Source: Alphaproteobacteria bacterium | GTDB taxonomy: Bacteria > Pseudomonadota > Alphaproteobacteria > Micavibrionales > CSBR16-224 | Direction: 5' to 3' | Assembly: GCA_006226225.1 (NCBI GenBank) | Contig: SBHI01000104.1 | Location: 1 to 6,596 of the forward strand | Length of the DNA: 6,596 bases | Notes under the pieces: generated by a model | The model's database searches: none | Told to the model about the DNA's origin: nothing | What the model saw: the letters and a program-made list of their open reading frames with translations, nothing else | Shown: one piece after another, positions 1 through 5,861 of the stretch | Layout: each line of letters starts with the position of its first letter | Numbering within the stretch: the stretch's first letter is position 1 | Program-made: the position numbers and the translations under genes

Positions 1-290
1 TCGAACCAGCGTGCGGCCTCCTTTAAGTCTTTGGCAAAGCCGCCTTTGCCCTTGCTGTACAGATCGCCCAGAATGAATTGCGCGCGGGCGTCGCCGTCCT
101 CGTCGGCCATGGCAATCAGTACGGCAAGCGGATGCTCGGCATCTTCATAAAGCGGTTTGTAAACGGGGTCGGGATAAACCGGAATTTTCGTCGGTTTTTT
201 ATAGGTTTTATCTGCGGCAAAAGCCTGCGCGGGCAGGCACAGCAGGGCCGCAATCAACAAGAACAGAAAAGGGCGGAATGTTTTGCTCAT
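1..290 (-). CDS. Exported Sel1-repeat (TPR-like) protein, N-terminal part, cut by the window edge
   Basis: I translated this from the reverse strand: 96 codons are visible and the C-terminus lies beyond position 1. Residues 1-25 form a classic signal peptide: a basic start (MSKTFR), a Leu/Ile/Ala-rich core and an AFA|AD cleavage site. The cysteine at residue 18 has no proper lipobox before it, so a lipoprotein is unlikely. After a proline/tyrosine-rich linker, residues about 57-96 read as the start of a Sel1-like repeat (GDARAQFILGDLYSKGKGG then AxxWF spacing). Sel1 repeats are paired-helix solenoids that mediate protein contacts, often in the periplasm. The start ATG overlaps the stop of the upstream DUF2794 gene as ATGA, and the only SD-like AAGGA lies about 15 nt upstream. 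Initiation therefore probably depends on translational coupling. The partner and the full number of repeats cannot be seen. Confidence 0.85.
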   Translation of the reverse strand, partial: MSKTFRPFLFLLIAALLCLPAQAFAADKTYKKPTKIPVYPDPVYKPLYEDAEHPLAVLIAMADEDGDARAQFILGDLYSKGKGGFAKDLKEAARWF

Positions 291-628
291 TTCTTTTTTT
301 CTTTATCCTTTTCATGGAAGACGGTCAGGGCCTCCATCAGACTGTTGCTCTGGATCAGGGTTTTGTTCTCGGAGGATACGGAGAATTTTGCCTGTTTCTT
401 GTGATTGCGCGGAACGGTTTTGGCAACGACAAAGGCGGGTTTTTCATTGCTGCTGCGAAAGATGGAAAACATGGCGGTGTCATAGGTGGAATCCAGCGCA
501 TAATCGCGCCATTCGCCCCGCTGCACGCGCAGCCCGTAAATGGACAGGATCTGGCTGAGCTCATGTTTGTTAAAGGTGACTTTTTGTCCCGGATACCAGC
601 GCCCGTAAAGACTGAAAAACTGTGCCAT
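287..628 (-). CDS. DUF2794 family protein
   Basis: This 113-aa soluble protein matches the DUF2794 family, small conserved proteins of Alphaproteobacteria whose function is unknown. Residues 17-87 carry the family pattern: VTFNKHELSQILSIYG, then GEWRDYALD, an MFSIFRSSNEKP segment, and a basic stretch before KFSVSSENKTLI. The GEWRDYA core is the strongest marker. The C-terminus is a lysine/glutamate tail (EKDKEKKK) encoded by an A-rich run that contains an A_AAA_AAG heptamer. An in-frame TAA lies upstream, so the ATG at 628 is the only reasonable start, although it has no clear SD. It follows the 191-aa gene by 82 bp and overlaps the Sel1-repeat gene by 4 bp, so the three are probably co-transcribed. 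I see no membrane segment or signal peptide, so it is likely cytoplasmic. Confidence 0.88.
   Translation of the reverse strand: MAQFFSLYGRWYPGQKVTFNKHELSQILSIYGLRVQRGEWRDYALDSTYDTAMFSIFRSSNEKPAFVVAKTVPRNHKKQAKFSVSSENKTLIQSNSLMEALTVFHEKDKEKKK
293..299 (-). other. A_AAA_AAG slippery heptamer at the DUF2794/Sel1 overlap
   Basis: Read on the reverse strand, the last DUF2794 codons are GAA AAA AAG AAA TGA. The heptamer A_AAA_AAG is thus in the zero-frame register used for -1 frameshifting in E. coli dnaX. An SD-like AAGGA (306-310) sits 6 nt upstream, close to the stimulatory arrangement in dnaX. A -1 slip would read straight into the Sel1-repeat frame. Use in the cell is only inferred; the sequence also simply encodes a Lys/Glu-rich tail, and no strong downstream hairpin was found. 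Confidence 0.3.
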
Positions 629-710
629 TCTATTCGTATTCGTTTCTTGGGTCTGTTAACACGCCTCTTATCCGCCATTTTAAAGCGGTTTGCGGAAAAA
701 TGGAAATATT

Positions 711-1286
711 TTAGCGTTTGAAACCGCTGCCGCCCTGCTTTTTCTTGGGAGCGGCGGGGTACAGATCGGGGCTTTCCGAGATTTTCTTGCAGCTGTTATA
801 AACAATCTCGGCGCGTTTGAAATGGTCGCGGGTGCCGGTCATTTCGGCAAGGTCCAAAATGGCGTCATTCAGCTCTTCAATCGGCATTTCACCGTTGCCG
901 ACCTGTGCCTCGTAAATATTGCACAACAGCAGAATGACCTGATTGGTCTGGATCACCATTTTCGCCATTTCAACACCGGCTTTTGTGCCTGGCTTGAAGA
1001 TGTCATTGGCGTTTTTGGTCAATCCGGCATCGATGGCGGGTTTCATCGCCTCGATATAAGGTTCCAGCACGTTTTTGGTGGCAAAGGCGACGCTTTGCAG
1101 CAGACAGCGGTAGAAGGTTGTCTGTTCTTCCTCGTTCAGCTCGCGGCGGACATCTTCAAACAGCCTGTCCAGCAAATCCTGGTTCCAGTCTTTGTTTTTT
1201 TGTCCGAATTCCTTCCATGAGGGGATTTTTGCAAGTTTTTCCTGCAATTCTTCGGGCAAAGCTGTCAGGCCGTGTTTGAAATCCAT
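711..1286 (-). CDS. Hypothetical helical protein (191 aa)
   Basis: I do not recognise a family. The product is 191 aa, has no signal peptide or convincing membrane segment, and looks almost wholly alpha-helical, with many Glu/Lys/Leu residues. Visible landmarks are SWKEFGQKNKDW (about 23-34), an acidic helix DRLFEDVRRELNEEEQ (about 40-55), a hydrophobic helix MVIQTNQVILLLCNIYEA (about 110-127), and a basic, disordered-looking tail PKKKQGGSGFKR. It is real because it has a good SD (AAGGA, 8 nt before the ATG) and a TTGACA-containing promoter just upstream. It also heads the apparent operon with the DUF2794 and Sel1-repeat genes. The start at 1286 is set by that SD. A cytoplasmic role linked to DUF2794 is guesswork from position alone. 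Confidence 0.75.
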   Translation of the reverse strand: MDFKHGLTALPEELQEKLAKIPSWKEFGQKNKDWNQDLLDRLFEDVRRELNEEEQTTFYRCLLQSVAFATKNVLEPYIEAMKPAIDAGLTKNANDIFKPGTKAGVEMAKMVIQTNQVILLLCNIYEAQVGNGEMPIEELNDAILDLAEMTGTRDHFKRAEIVYNSCKKISESPDLYPAAPKKKQGGSGFKR

Positions 1287-1308
1287 GCGCGTTTTCCTTA
1301 TTAATTTA

Positions 1309-1320
1309 ACTATCTATAGT
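1309..1320 (+). promoter_or_regulatory. Possible -10 for the thioredoxin-like gene, overlapping the divergent -10
   Basis: The sequence ACTATCTATAGT is a 5-2-5 inverted repeat. On the plus strand it offers TATAGT (1315-1320, five of six consensus bases), with only a weak -35 (TTTTCC, 1292-1297) at 17 nt. A second weak plus-strand candidate is TAGACT at 1369-1374. The divergent genes may therefore use overlapping promoters. Confidence 0.3.
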
Positions 1321-1343
1321 AAGTCGCTGCGGCGGCTTGTCAA
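1313..1343 (-). promoter_or_regulatory. Promoter of the 191-aa/DUF2794/Sel1 operon
   Basis: On the reverse strand a perfect TTGACA (1343-1338) is followed after 19 nt by TATAGA (1318-1313). TACTAT at a 16-nt spacing is an alternative -10. Either would start the transcript a short distance before the SD and the ATG at 1286. Spacing at the long edge of the sigma70 range lowers confidence. Confidence 0.5.
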
Positions 1344-1397
1344 GCTGGTATTTCCGCACGCAATGGGGTAGACTGACCGCAGCAAAAATAAGAAGAA

Positions 1398-1402
1398 AAG
1401 GA
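1398..1402 (+). promoter_or_regulatory. Ribosome binding site that decides the thioredoxin-like start
   Basis: AAGGA lies 9 nt before the ATG at 1412 but only 3 nt before the ATG at 1406. The spacing favours 1412, giving a protein that begins MALTHTPLC rather than MLMALTHTPLC. The frame is open further upstream to a TTG at 1337, but that start would precede this SD and is rejected. Confidence 0.6.
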
Positions 1403-1411
1403 AAAATGCTC

Positions 1412-1981
1412 ATGGCTCTTACACACACACCGCTTTGCGACACCTCTTTTACCGCTCCTGATTTTTCCCTGAAAGGCGTTGACGGCAAAACCTATACGCT
1501 GGATGACGTGAAGGGTGAAAAAGGCACATTGGTCATGTTCATCTGCAATCACTGCCCCTATGTGAAGGCCATCATCACCCAGCTGGTGCAGGATGCGAAG
1601 GATTTGCAGAAAAACGGCATCGGCGTCATTGCGATTATGCCGAATGATACGGCGAATTACCCTGATGACAGTTTCGAGAATATGCAGATCTTTGCCAAGG
1701 AGAACGGCTTTACCTTTCCTTACGTCATTGACGAAAAGCAGGATGTCGCCCATGCCTATCATGCGGTCTGCACACCTGACTTTTTCGGCTTTAACAAGGA
1801 TATGAAGCTGCATTACCGCGGACGTCTGGATGATGTTACGCCTTCCCGCGCGGCAACGGCGGATACAAAGCGCGAGCTGTTGGACGGCATGCTGAAAATT
1901 GCCGCAACGGGGCAGGGGCCGGAACACCAGACGGCCTCAATGGGCTGTTCCATCAAATGGAAGAGCGAAGATGCGGCCTGA
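1412..1981 (+). CDS. Thioredoxin family / PRX-like1 protein (AhpC/TSA fold)
   Basis: This 189-aa protein has the thioredoxin fold of the AhpC/TSA superfamily, most like the PRX_like1 group of uncharacterised bacterial peroxiredoxin-like proteins. The opening APDFSLKGVDGKTYTL (15-30) is the typical first strand pair. The active site is C45-N-H-C48 followed by PYVK, placed after the hydrophobic strand TLVMFI as in the family. Other landmarks are MPNDTANYPDDSFENM (76-91), FTFPYVIDEKQDVAHAY (100-116), C120-TPDFFGF and the near-terminal GCSIKWK (C179). C120-TPDFFGF matches the usual C-T-P-x-x-F segment holding the cis-proline. No signal peptide is visible, so it is probably a cytoplasmic thiol oxidoreductase or peroxidase; its substrate is unknown. 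Length is full for the family. It is divergent from the operon on its left and separated from tRNA-His by 90 bp. Confidence 0.88.
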   Translation: MALTHTPLCDTSFTAPDFSLKGVDGKTYTLDDVKGEKGTLVMFICNHCPYVKAIITQLVQDAKDLQKNGIGVIAIMPNDTANYPDDSFENMQIFAKENGFTFPYVIDEKQDVAHAYHAVCTPDFFGFNKDMKLHYRGRLDDVTPSRAATADTKRELLDGMLKIAATGQGPEHQTASMGCSIKWKSEDAA

Positions 1982-2025
1982 CCTTGTACGGATAGCGGTC
2001 GGCTGAATTTTTCGGCATGTTCCGC

Positions 2026-2055
2026 TTGACCTTGCAGGGTATTTCGGTTTATAGA
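2026..2055 (+). promoter_or_regulatory. Promoter of tRNA-His
   Basis: TTGACC (2026-2031) is followed after 18 nt by TATAGA (2050-2055). TAGAAT at 2052-2057 is an overlapping alternative. Initiation near 2062 would give a short 5' leader before the tRNA at 2072, as is usual for a tRNA gene with its own promoter. Confidence 0.6.
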
Positions 2056-2071
2056 ATAGACTTCTTTTTGC

Positions 2072-2147
2072 GGCGGCTGTAGCTCAGCGGTAGAGCACTC
2101 GGTTGTGGTCCGAGATGTCGCGGGTTCAAACCCCGTCAGTCGCCCCA
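2072..2147 (+). tRNA. tRNA-His (anticodon GTG)
   Basis: All four arms fold. The acceptor is GCGGCTG (2073-2079) with CAGTCGC (2137-2143). The D-stem is GCTC/GAGC, and the anticodon stem CTCGG/CCGAG encloses the loop TTGTGGT. The variable loop is 5 nt. The T-stem is GCGGG/CCCGT around TTCAAAC. The anticodon is GTG at 2105-2107. G at 2072 is the extra G-1 and pairs with discriminator C73 (2144), the canonical histidine identity pair. CCA is encoded at 2145-2147. The gene stands alone between two plus-strand protein genes. Confidence 0.97.
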
Positions 2148-2165
2148 TTTTTCCTGTTATTTCCC

Positions 2166-2189
2166 CGCGCATAACTGGCGCCGCGTTTT
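2166..2189 (+). terminator. Weak terminator-like hairpin after tRNA-His
   Basis: CGCG (2166-2169) can pair with CGCG (2182-2185), extended by C2170-G2180 across a bulged C, and TTTT follows. The stem is short and the T-run is brief, so this is only a candidate for ending the tRNA transcript. Confidence 0.3.
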
Positions 2190-2198
2190 CATAGTCCA

Positions 2199-2227
2199 TT
2201 AAAATTTTTTTCATATATTCTTATTAT
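2199..2227 (+). promoter_or_regulatory. Candidate promoter for the AMIN-barrel gene
   Basis: TTAAAA (2199-2204) and TATTAT (2222-2227) are separated by 17 nt in an AT-rich stretch. The transcript would start near 2234, leaving a leader of about 55 nt before the ATG at 2290. AT-richness makes chance matches likely. Confidence 0.4.
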
Positions 2228-2289
2228 CATGAGAATGGGCGCTTTCTGTGCCTGTCTCTCGTTTTCTTAAAATAATTTAAAAAAAGCAA

Positions 2290-3480
2290 ATGCTCTATAA
2301 GCCGATCACATATTACAGGCTTTTTATTCCCGCCTTTCTGGCGCTGATATGTTTGTTTTCAAATCCGGCATTTGCGCAGGAAATCACAAATATCCGTTTC
2401 GGGCAGCCGGAGCCTCAAGTCTACCGCATTGTCATTGAAACGGATCGCGATGTGGATTTTCAGTTCCATATCGCTGATGAGCCGCACCGTCTTGTTGTCA
2501 CCATTCCTGCGGCCAGCTTGCCTGATAGTGGTTTGCCCCGCATAAAAACCGCGCCACCCTTCCTGCCTTTTGCAGACGGCAATTTCTCCGCCGAAGACGG
2601 ACGCCTTGTATTCGCCTTTGACGGTTATCTGCATGTGAAAGCAGGCTTTATGCTGAAGGGGCAGGGCGAAGGGCAGGCCAATAGAATTGTCATTGATCTT
2701 GAAAAAGTGTCGGCGGCGTTATTCGCTGCCGCCGTCAACTCCCGCTGGCACCGCGACAAAGTTTGGGGCGACAGGGCGGAACGCGTTATTCCCGCCTTTC
2801 GCGGAGCGCCTGCCTCTGTGGTAAGGCAAAGAGATGATATATCGACCGCCTTTTCCGGCGACAACGATTTTCTTGGCCCCTATATCGGCTTCACGGTTGG
2901 TTATGTCAGAGGAAAAGATAAAGACAATGAATTATTGGGCGGCGTGGCAAGCGGATGGACGACGGAAACAGACCCGAACAGCGCTCTGGTCTCGCTCGTT
3001 GGCGGTTACAACATCCTTCAGGCGCGTAATGTTGTTTTAGGCGTTGAGGCTGATTTCGAGCTTCGCAAGGGGAATGACAGCGCGGTATATCTTTTTAACG
3101 GCGTGCCGGATCCGACATATCCGGTCAAAGCCTCCTTGCGACAGGCGGCTTCATTGCGCGCCCGCGCGGGATATCTTTTCAACGATCGGCAAAGCATGGC
3201 ATTTGTAAGCGGCGGCATTGCCGCTGCGAAAATTGACAGAACATATATCGATACGGCACTGCCGGGAGCTTTAACCTTATCCGAATGGCAGTCCGGCTGG
3301 GTCGCAGGTTTCGGGGCGGAGCATCGGATAACCCCGAAAATTTCCGTCGTCATAGAGGGCAGATATGCCGATTACGGCAGCAAAACCCTCGATACCTCTT
3401 CAATCTGGGGGGCAGGCTATACCGAAAAACAAAGCTATACCGAAAAGTCTTTGCGTATCGGCAGTGTTTTCCGCTTTTAG
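2290..3480 (+). CDS. Outer-membrane beta-barrel protein with N-terminal AMIN domain
   Basis: This 396-aa exported protein has a signal peptide at residues 1-29 (hydrophobic core LFIPAFLALICLF, cleavage PAFA|QE). Residues 31-140 look like an AMIN domain, the peptidoglycan-binding module of AmiC-type amidases and PilQ secretins: ITNIRFGQ, then RIVIETDRDVDFQFHIAD, HRLVVTIP and a closing RIVIDLEKV. A linker (about 141-195) leads to a C-terminal barrel (196-396) of the Omp25/opacity-like porin family. Barrel landmarks are GPYIGFTVGYVRG, VGGYN, VVLGVEADFE, LRARAGYLF, the GWVAGFGAEHRITPKISV strand pair, EGRYADYGS and a terminal LRIGSVFRF. The closing Phe is the usual BAM recognition residue. There is no amidase catalytic domain. 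Inference: the AMIN module sits in the periplasm and tethers the barrel to the cell wall. The start ATG has no convincing SD, but no better in-frame start exists before the signal peptide. Confidence 0.87.
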   Translation: MLYKPITYYRLFIPAFLALICLFSNPAFAQEITNIRFGQPEPQVYRIVIETDRDVDFQFHIADEPHRLVVTIPAASLPDSGLPRIKTAPPFLPFADGNFSAEDGRLVFAFDGYLHVKAGFMLKGQGEGQANRIVIDLEKVSAALFAAAVNSRWHRDKVWGDRAERVIPAFRGAPASVVRQRDDISTAFSGDNDFLGPYIGFTVGYVRGKDKDNELLGGVASGWTTETDPNSALVSLVGGYNILQARNVVLGVEADFELRKGNDSAVYLFNGVPDPTYPVKASLRQAASLRARAGYLFNDRQSMAFVSGGIAAAKIDRTYIDTALPGALTLSEWQSGWVAGFGAEHRITPKISVVIEGRYADYGSKTLDTSSIWGAGYTEKQSYTEKSLRIGSVFRF

Positions 3481-3525
3481 CTTTAATCCCGCCAGCGTGT
3501 TAGCGAAGCTTTAACTCCATATATG

Positions 3526-3531
3526 TATAAT
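3526..3531 (+). promoter_or_regulatory. Consensus -10 upstream of the Nudix gene
   Basis: A perfect TATAAT lies 31 nt before the ATG at 3563, which suits a short leader carrying the GGAG ribosome site (3552-3555). No good -35 is found at 16-18 nt, so the promoter may be weak or activator-dependent. Confidence 0.4.
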
Positions 3532-3562
3532 TTTGATATCCATTACCTATCGGAGATAACAG

Positions 3563-4411
3563 ATGACAGATTTAGGCGGCAAATTTAAAAACGAAAGCAA
3601 CGCGCTGAGCGTTTACGGCTCCCCCGGCAACCAATATGGCGATACGATGGTCGGCGGCGAAGATGTGAAAACAATCAATAAAATGCTGCAGGATGCCTTT
3701 GCCGCAGGACAGGCAGGTGTGGGCGAAGCGCTGGTGCAGATCGGCGAGCATAAAGGGCGGAATATCTTTGAACAAAAAGCCGCCGATCAAATCCGCATCA
3801 GCCTTGATGATGACGGCAATGCCTATGTGAAGCTGATTATACGCCAGCTCGATCCGGGGCTTGGCCTGCTGGCGCTGGCAGGCGGTTTTAAAGATCAGGG
3901 GGAAACCGACCAACAGGCTGCCGACCGTGAGGAAATGGAAGAGGCATCGGGCGAAACAGGTACGCTTGTGTCCTCCTATCAGATAGACCGCCGTCCGGTT
4001 GCGGGCGATGTGCGCGTCTGGGGCGGGCCGGATCGTGCGGATGGTGTCAAAAACGGTGATGTCATTGCCATGTCGACAACGGCAATGGTGCCGGTTGTGC
4101 GGAATGCGCATTTATGTGATGTGCAGGCGGGGGATGATGCCACAAATGCGGGCTGGGTCAAATTTTCTGACCTAACGGATGCGGATGTGTTCGGCATTAA
4201 AGGCCATGCGGAAATGCTGGAACAAGCGGCACAGCTGGCAGGTATCGCGGAACAGCTGCCGCAATCCTTTTCTGCGTCTTTGCAGGCGCGAAACACGGAT
4301 ATTCTGGTCGGAACACCGGAACAGCGGCAGGCAGCGGATGATTTGATACAATCTTCCCATCAGACACAGCCACGCAAATCGGCTGCGCCAAAACAGCATT
4401 TTAAAAAATAA
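3563..4411 (+). CDS. Nudix hydrolase domain protein
   Basis: This 282-aa soluble protein contains a recognisable Nudix box at residues 108-130. G108, E114, R122, E123, E126 and E127 fit the G-x5-E-x7-R-E-x2-E-E pattern that binds the divalent metal of NDP-X substrates. Two positions deviate: E124 stands where a hydrophobic residue is usual, and S129 replaces the conserved Gly, with Gly one residue later. The strand before the box (LLALAGGF) and the later AGDDATNAGWVKFSDL (189-204) are typical of the fold. Flanks are long: about 85 residues before the domain and about 60 after, the last a Gln/Ser/Lys-rich tail ending HFKK. The substrate cannot be read; ADP-ribose-type hydrolases are the nearest in feel. 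The start is supported by GGAG 7 nt upstream. The gene is 82 bp downstream of the AMIN-barrel gene and converges on the next gene, 28 bp away. Confidence 0.82.
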   Translation: MTDLGGKFKNESNALSVYGSPGNQYGDTMVGGEDVKTINKMLQDAFAAGQAGVGEALVQIGEHKGRNIFEQKAADQIRISLDDDGNAYVKLIIRQLDPGLGLLALAGGFKDQGETDQQAADREEMEEASGETGTLVSSYQIDRRPVAGDVRVWGGPDRADGVKNGDVIAMSTTAMVPVVRNAHLCDVQAGDDATNAGWVKFSDLTDADVFGIKGHAEMLEQAAQLAGIAEQLPQSFSASLQARNTDILVGTPEQRQAADDLIQSSHQTQPRKSAAPKQHFKK

Positions 4412-4439
4412 TCATGTCATGCTGTGGCCGAGGGCGGCG

Positions 4440-5138
4440 TTAATGCGGCAGTTTCGGTTGCGGTTTTTCACCCGCCCAGCGCTTCAGATTGTTGCGGCCT
4501 GCGCCGATTAACATCAAAAACAGGAAAGTGCCTGCAAAGCCCAGCCCCACAGTATTGAGGATAGTCTGCCTGTCACCGGGTTTCTCATTGGACAGGCGGA
4601 TGATATCGCGTGCGGTGGTGCGGTCATCAACCTGATGCAACACGCGGGCACTCATCTCATCCAGATCGGCATAATCCGGCTCGTTAAGGCCGGTAAAGGA
4701 TTCAAATTCACCGATACGGCTTTCAAATTCCTGTACCAGATCATATTTCTGTTTTTCGCTCAGGCGCTGATCAACGATGACGGATTCCCCGAAACGGTGA
4801 CTTAAATGCAGGAACTCTTCGGATTCTTTGGCGTTGGCGGCGCTTTCCGTGACATCTTCCCCGCCATAGACCAGAATTTCCTTTAAGCCTGTGGGGGTGT
4901 TCAATCCGGTATTTTTCTCGCCATATGAAGATAAAATATCAAGGGCGGCATCGTAGTCATGCAGGGCGGCTTCTGCTCCCGGCTTGACCGTATCATCCAT
5001 CGGCAGAGTTTCGGAAATTATGATTCCCGGAACAATGGAGAAGAGTCCGACAAATGTCGCGGCAACCGCAGCACCTGCTTTGCTTTCCGGGTCAATGGCC
5101 AGCATCGCTTTGCTGAATTTTTGTCTGATTTGTCCCAT
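4440..5138 (-). CDS. Hypothetical membrane protein with two membrane segments
   Basis: I recognise no family. The 232-aa product has a short basic N-terminus, a first hydrophobic segment at about 21-42 (AGAAVAATFVGLFSIVPGII), a long acidic middle (43-191), a second segment at about 192-214 (TVGLGFAGTFLFLMLIGAG) and a basic C-tail (RNNLKRWAGEKPQPK). By the positive-inside rule both ends are cytoplasmic and the roughly 150-residue, largely helical middle is periplasmic. This resembles the membrane layout of sensory receptors but lacks any visible signalling domain. Invariant-looking pieces are YDAALDILSSYGEKN and SHRFGESVIVDQRLSEKQKYD. The start at 5138 is supported by GAGGG 7 nt upstream. It lies 62 bp downstream of the SRAP gene on the same strand and converges on the Nudix gene. 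Confidence 0.72.
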   Translation of the reverse strand: MGQIRQKFSKAMLAIDPESKAGAAVAATFVGLFSIVPGIIISETLPMDDTVKPGAEAALHDYDAALDILSSYGEKNTGLNTPTGLKEILVYGGEDVTESAANAKESEEFLHLSHRFGESVIVDQRLSEKQKYDLVQEFESRIGEFESFTGLNEPDYADLDEMSARVLHQVDDRTTARDIIRLSNEKPGDRQTILNTVGLGFAGTFLFLMLIGAGRNNLKRWAGEKPQPKLPH

Positions 5139-5175
5139 GATTTATCCCTCTCGCCATGGTCGTTGATTGCGGCAT

Positions 5176-5204
5176 AAATTAACATAATTATTAAAATTTG
5201 TCAA
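5176..5204 (-). promoter_or_regulatory. Candidate promoter of the two-pass membrane protein
   Basis: On the reverse strand TTGACA (5204-5199) overlaps the TGA stop of the SRAP gene and is followed after 17 nt by a weak TAATTT (5181-5176). The region is very AT-rich. It would let the downstream gene be expressed apart from SRAP. Confidence 0.4.
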
Positions 5205-5854
5205 TTTGCCTGCGGGAGGGGATCCAGCAAACTGGCATCATTATTCGCCGGGCTGTTGACGCGTTTGTTGACGGGATAAGTTTCCAGCCAGTCATCAGGG
5301 CAGGGTGTCAGCAATGCGGTGTCGCCTTTCTCCAGCCATGCCGCATAATCATCCGGCGGCAGAATAACCGGCATGCGGTCATGCAGCGCTTTGATGGTAT
5401 TATTGGCGGCGGTGGTGATGATTGTGAAGCTTTGCAGTCTGTCTTCGCCCCATTCTTCCCACAATCCGGCGAAACCCATAGGTTCACAGTTTTTGCGGCG
5501 GATATTGAAGGGCTGTTTGCCGGTTTCCTGTTTTTGCCATTCATAAAACCCGTCTGCGGGAATGATGCAGCGGCGGTATTTCAACGCACCGCGAAAGGAC
5601 GGTTTTTCCGCCAGCGTTTCCGCACGGGCATTGATCAACTTATTGCCGATGGTGATATCCTTGGCCCAAAAGGGGATTAACCCCCAGCGCATCAGGGTCA
5701 GCTCACCCCTGTCTTTGCTTTTGGAAAAACGCACAATCGGCGCATATTGCGTCGGCGCGATATTGTAACTGGGCGGAAAGTTAAACCGCTCCGTCACGCC
5801 GAAAACGTCACGCAGTTTTTCAATCGGGGAATTTTGACTGTATCGTCCGCACAT
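5201..5854 (-). CDS. SRAP family protein (YedK/HMCES-type abasic-site crosslinking protein)
   Basis: The 217-aa product is a full-length SRAP protein (SOS response-associated peptidase family). In characterised members the catalytic Cys2, exposed after removal of Met1, forms a thiazolidine crosslink with abasic sites in single-stranded DNA and shields them from cleavage. All the key residues are present: C2 in MCGRY, N31 in YNIAPTQ, N75 and R77 in INARAET, E105 in GFYEW and H158 in HDRMPVIL. N75 and E105 fall at the same numbers as in E. coli YedK. The MRWGLIPFWAKD segment (55-66) is also diagnostic. The ATG at 5854 is fixed because Cys must be residue 2. No SD precedes it; a GGGAAGG lies too far upstream, while a TATAAT sits only 7 nt before the ATG, which suggests a leaderless transcript. 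No LexA-type box was identified with confidence. Confidence 0.95.
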   Translation of the reverse strand: MCGRYSQNSPIEKLRDVFGVTERFNFPPSYNIAPTQYAPIVRFSKSKDRGELTLMRWGLIPFWAKDITIGNKLINARAETLAEKPSFRGALKYRRCIIPADGFYEWQKQETGKQPFNIRRKNCEPMGFAGLWEEWGEDRLQSFTIITTAANNTIKALHDRMPVILPPDDYAAWLEKGDTALLTPCPDDWLETYPVNKRVNSPANNDASLLDPLPQAN

Positions 5855-5861
5855 ATTGGCG

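Noticed and set aside
355..678. Minus-strand open frame of 107 codons overlapping the DUF2794 gene
   Set aside because: It is in another frame over the same DNA, while the DUF2794 frame carries a clear family motif. Its composition (Pro/Arg/Ser-rich) is typical of an antisense or out-of-frame shadow.
690..1220. Long plus-strand open frame opposite the 191-aa gene
   Set aside because: It has no SD or promoter. Its Phe/Val/His-rich composition is what reverse reading of a Glu/Lys-rich helical gene produces, and the minus-strand frame has a good SD and promoter.
1337..1411. Longer thioredoxin-like protein starting at TTG 1337
   Set aside because: The start would lie upstream of the well-placed AAGGA at 1398-1402, inside the divergent promoter region, and the added residues do not resemble the family.
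2231..2265. GAGA/TCTC and GGC/GCC arms followed by TTTT before the AMIN-barrel gene, considered as a terminator or leader structure
   Set aside because: The arms are short with mismatched interior bases, and the AT-rich setting makes such pairs common.
3479..3514. Two copies of AGCTTTAA, 28 bp apart, after the AMIN-barrel gene
   Set aside because: Eight bases are too few to call a repeat or binding site without a third copy or conservation.
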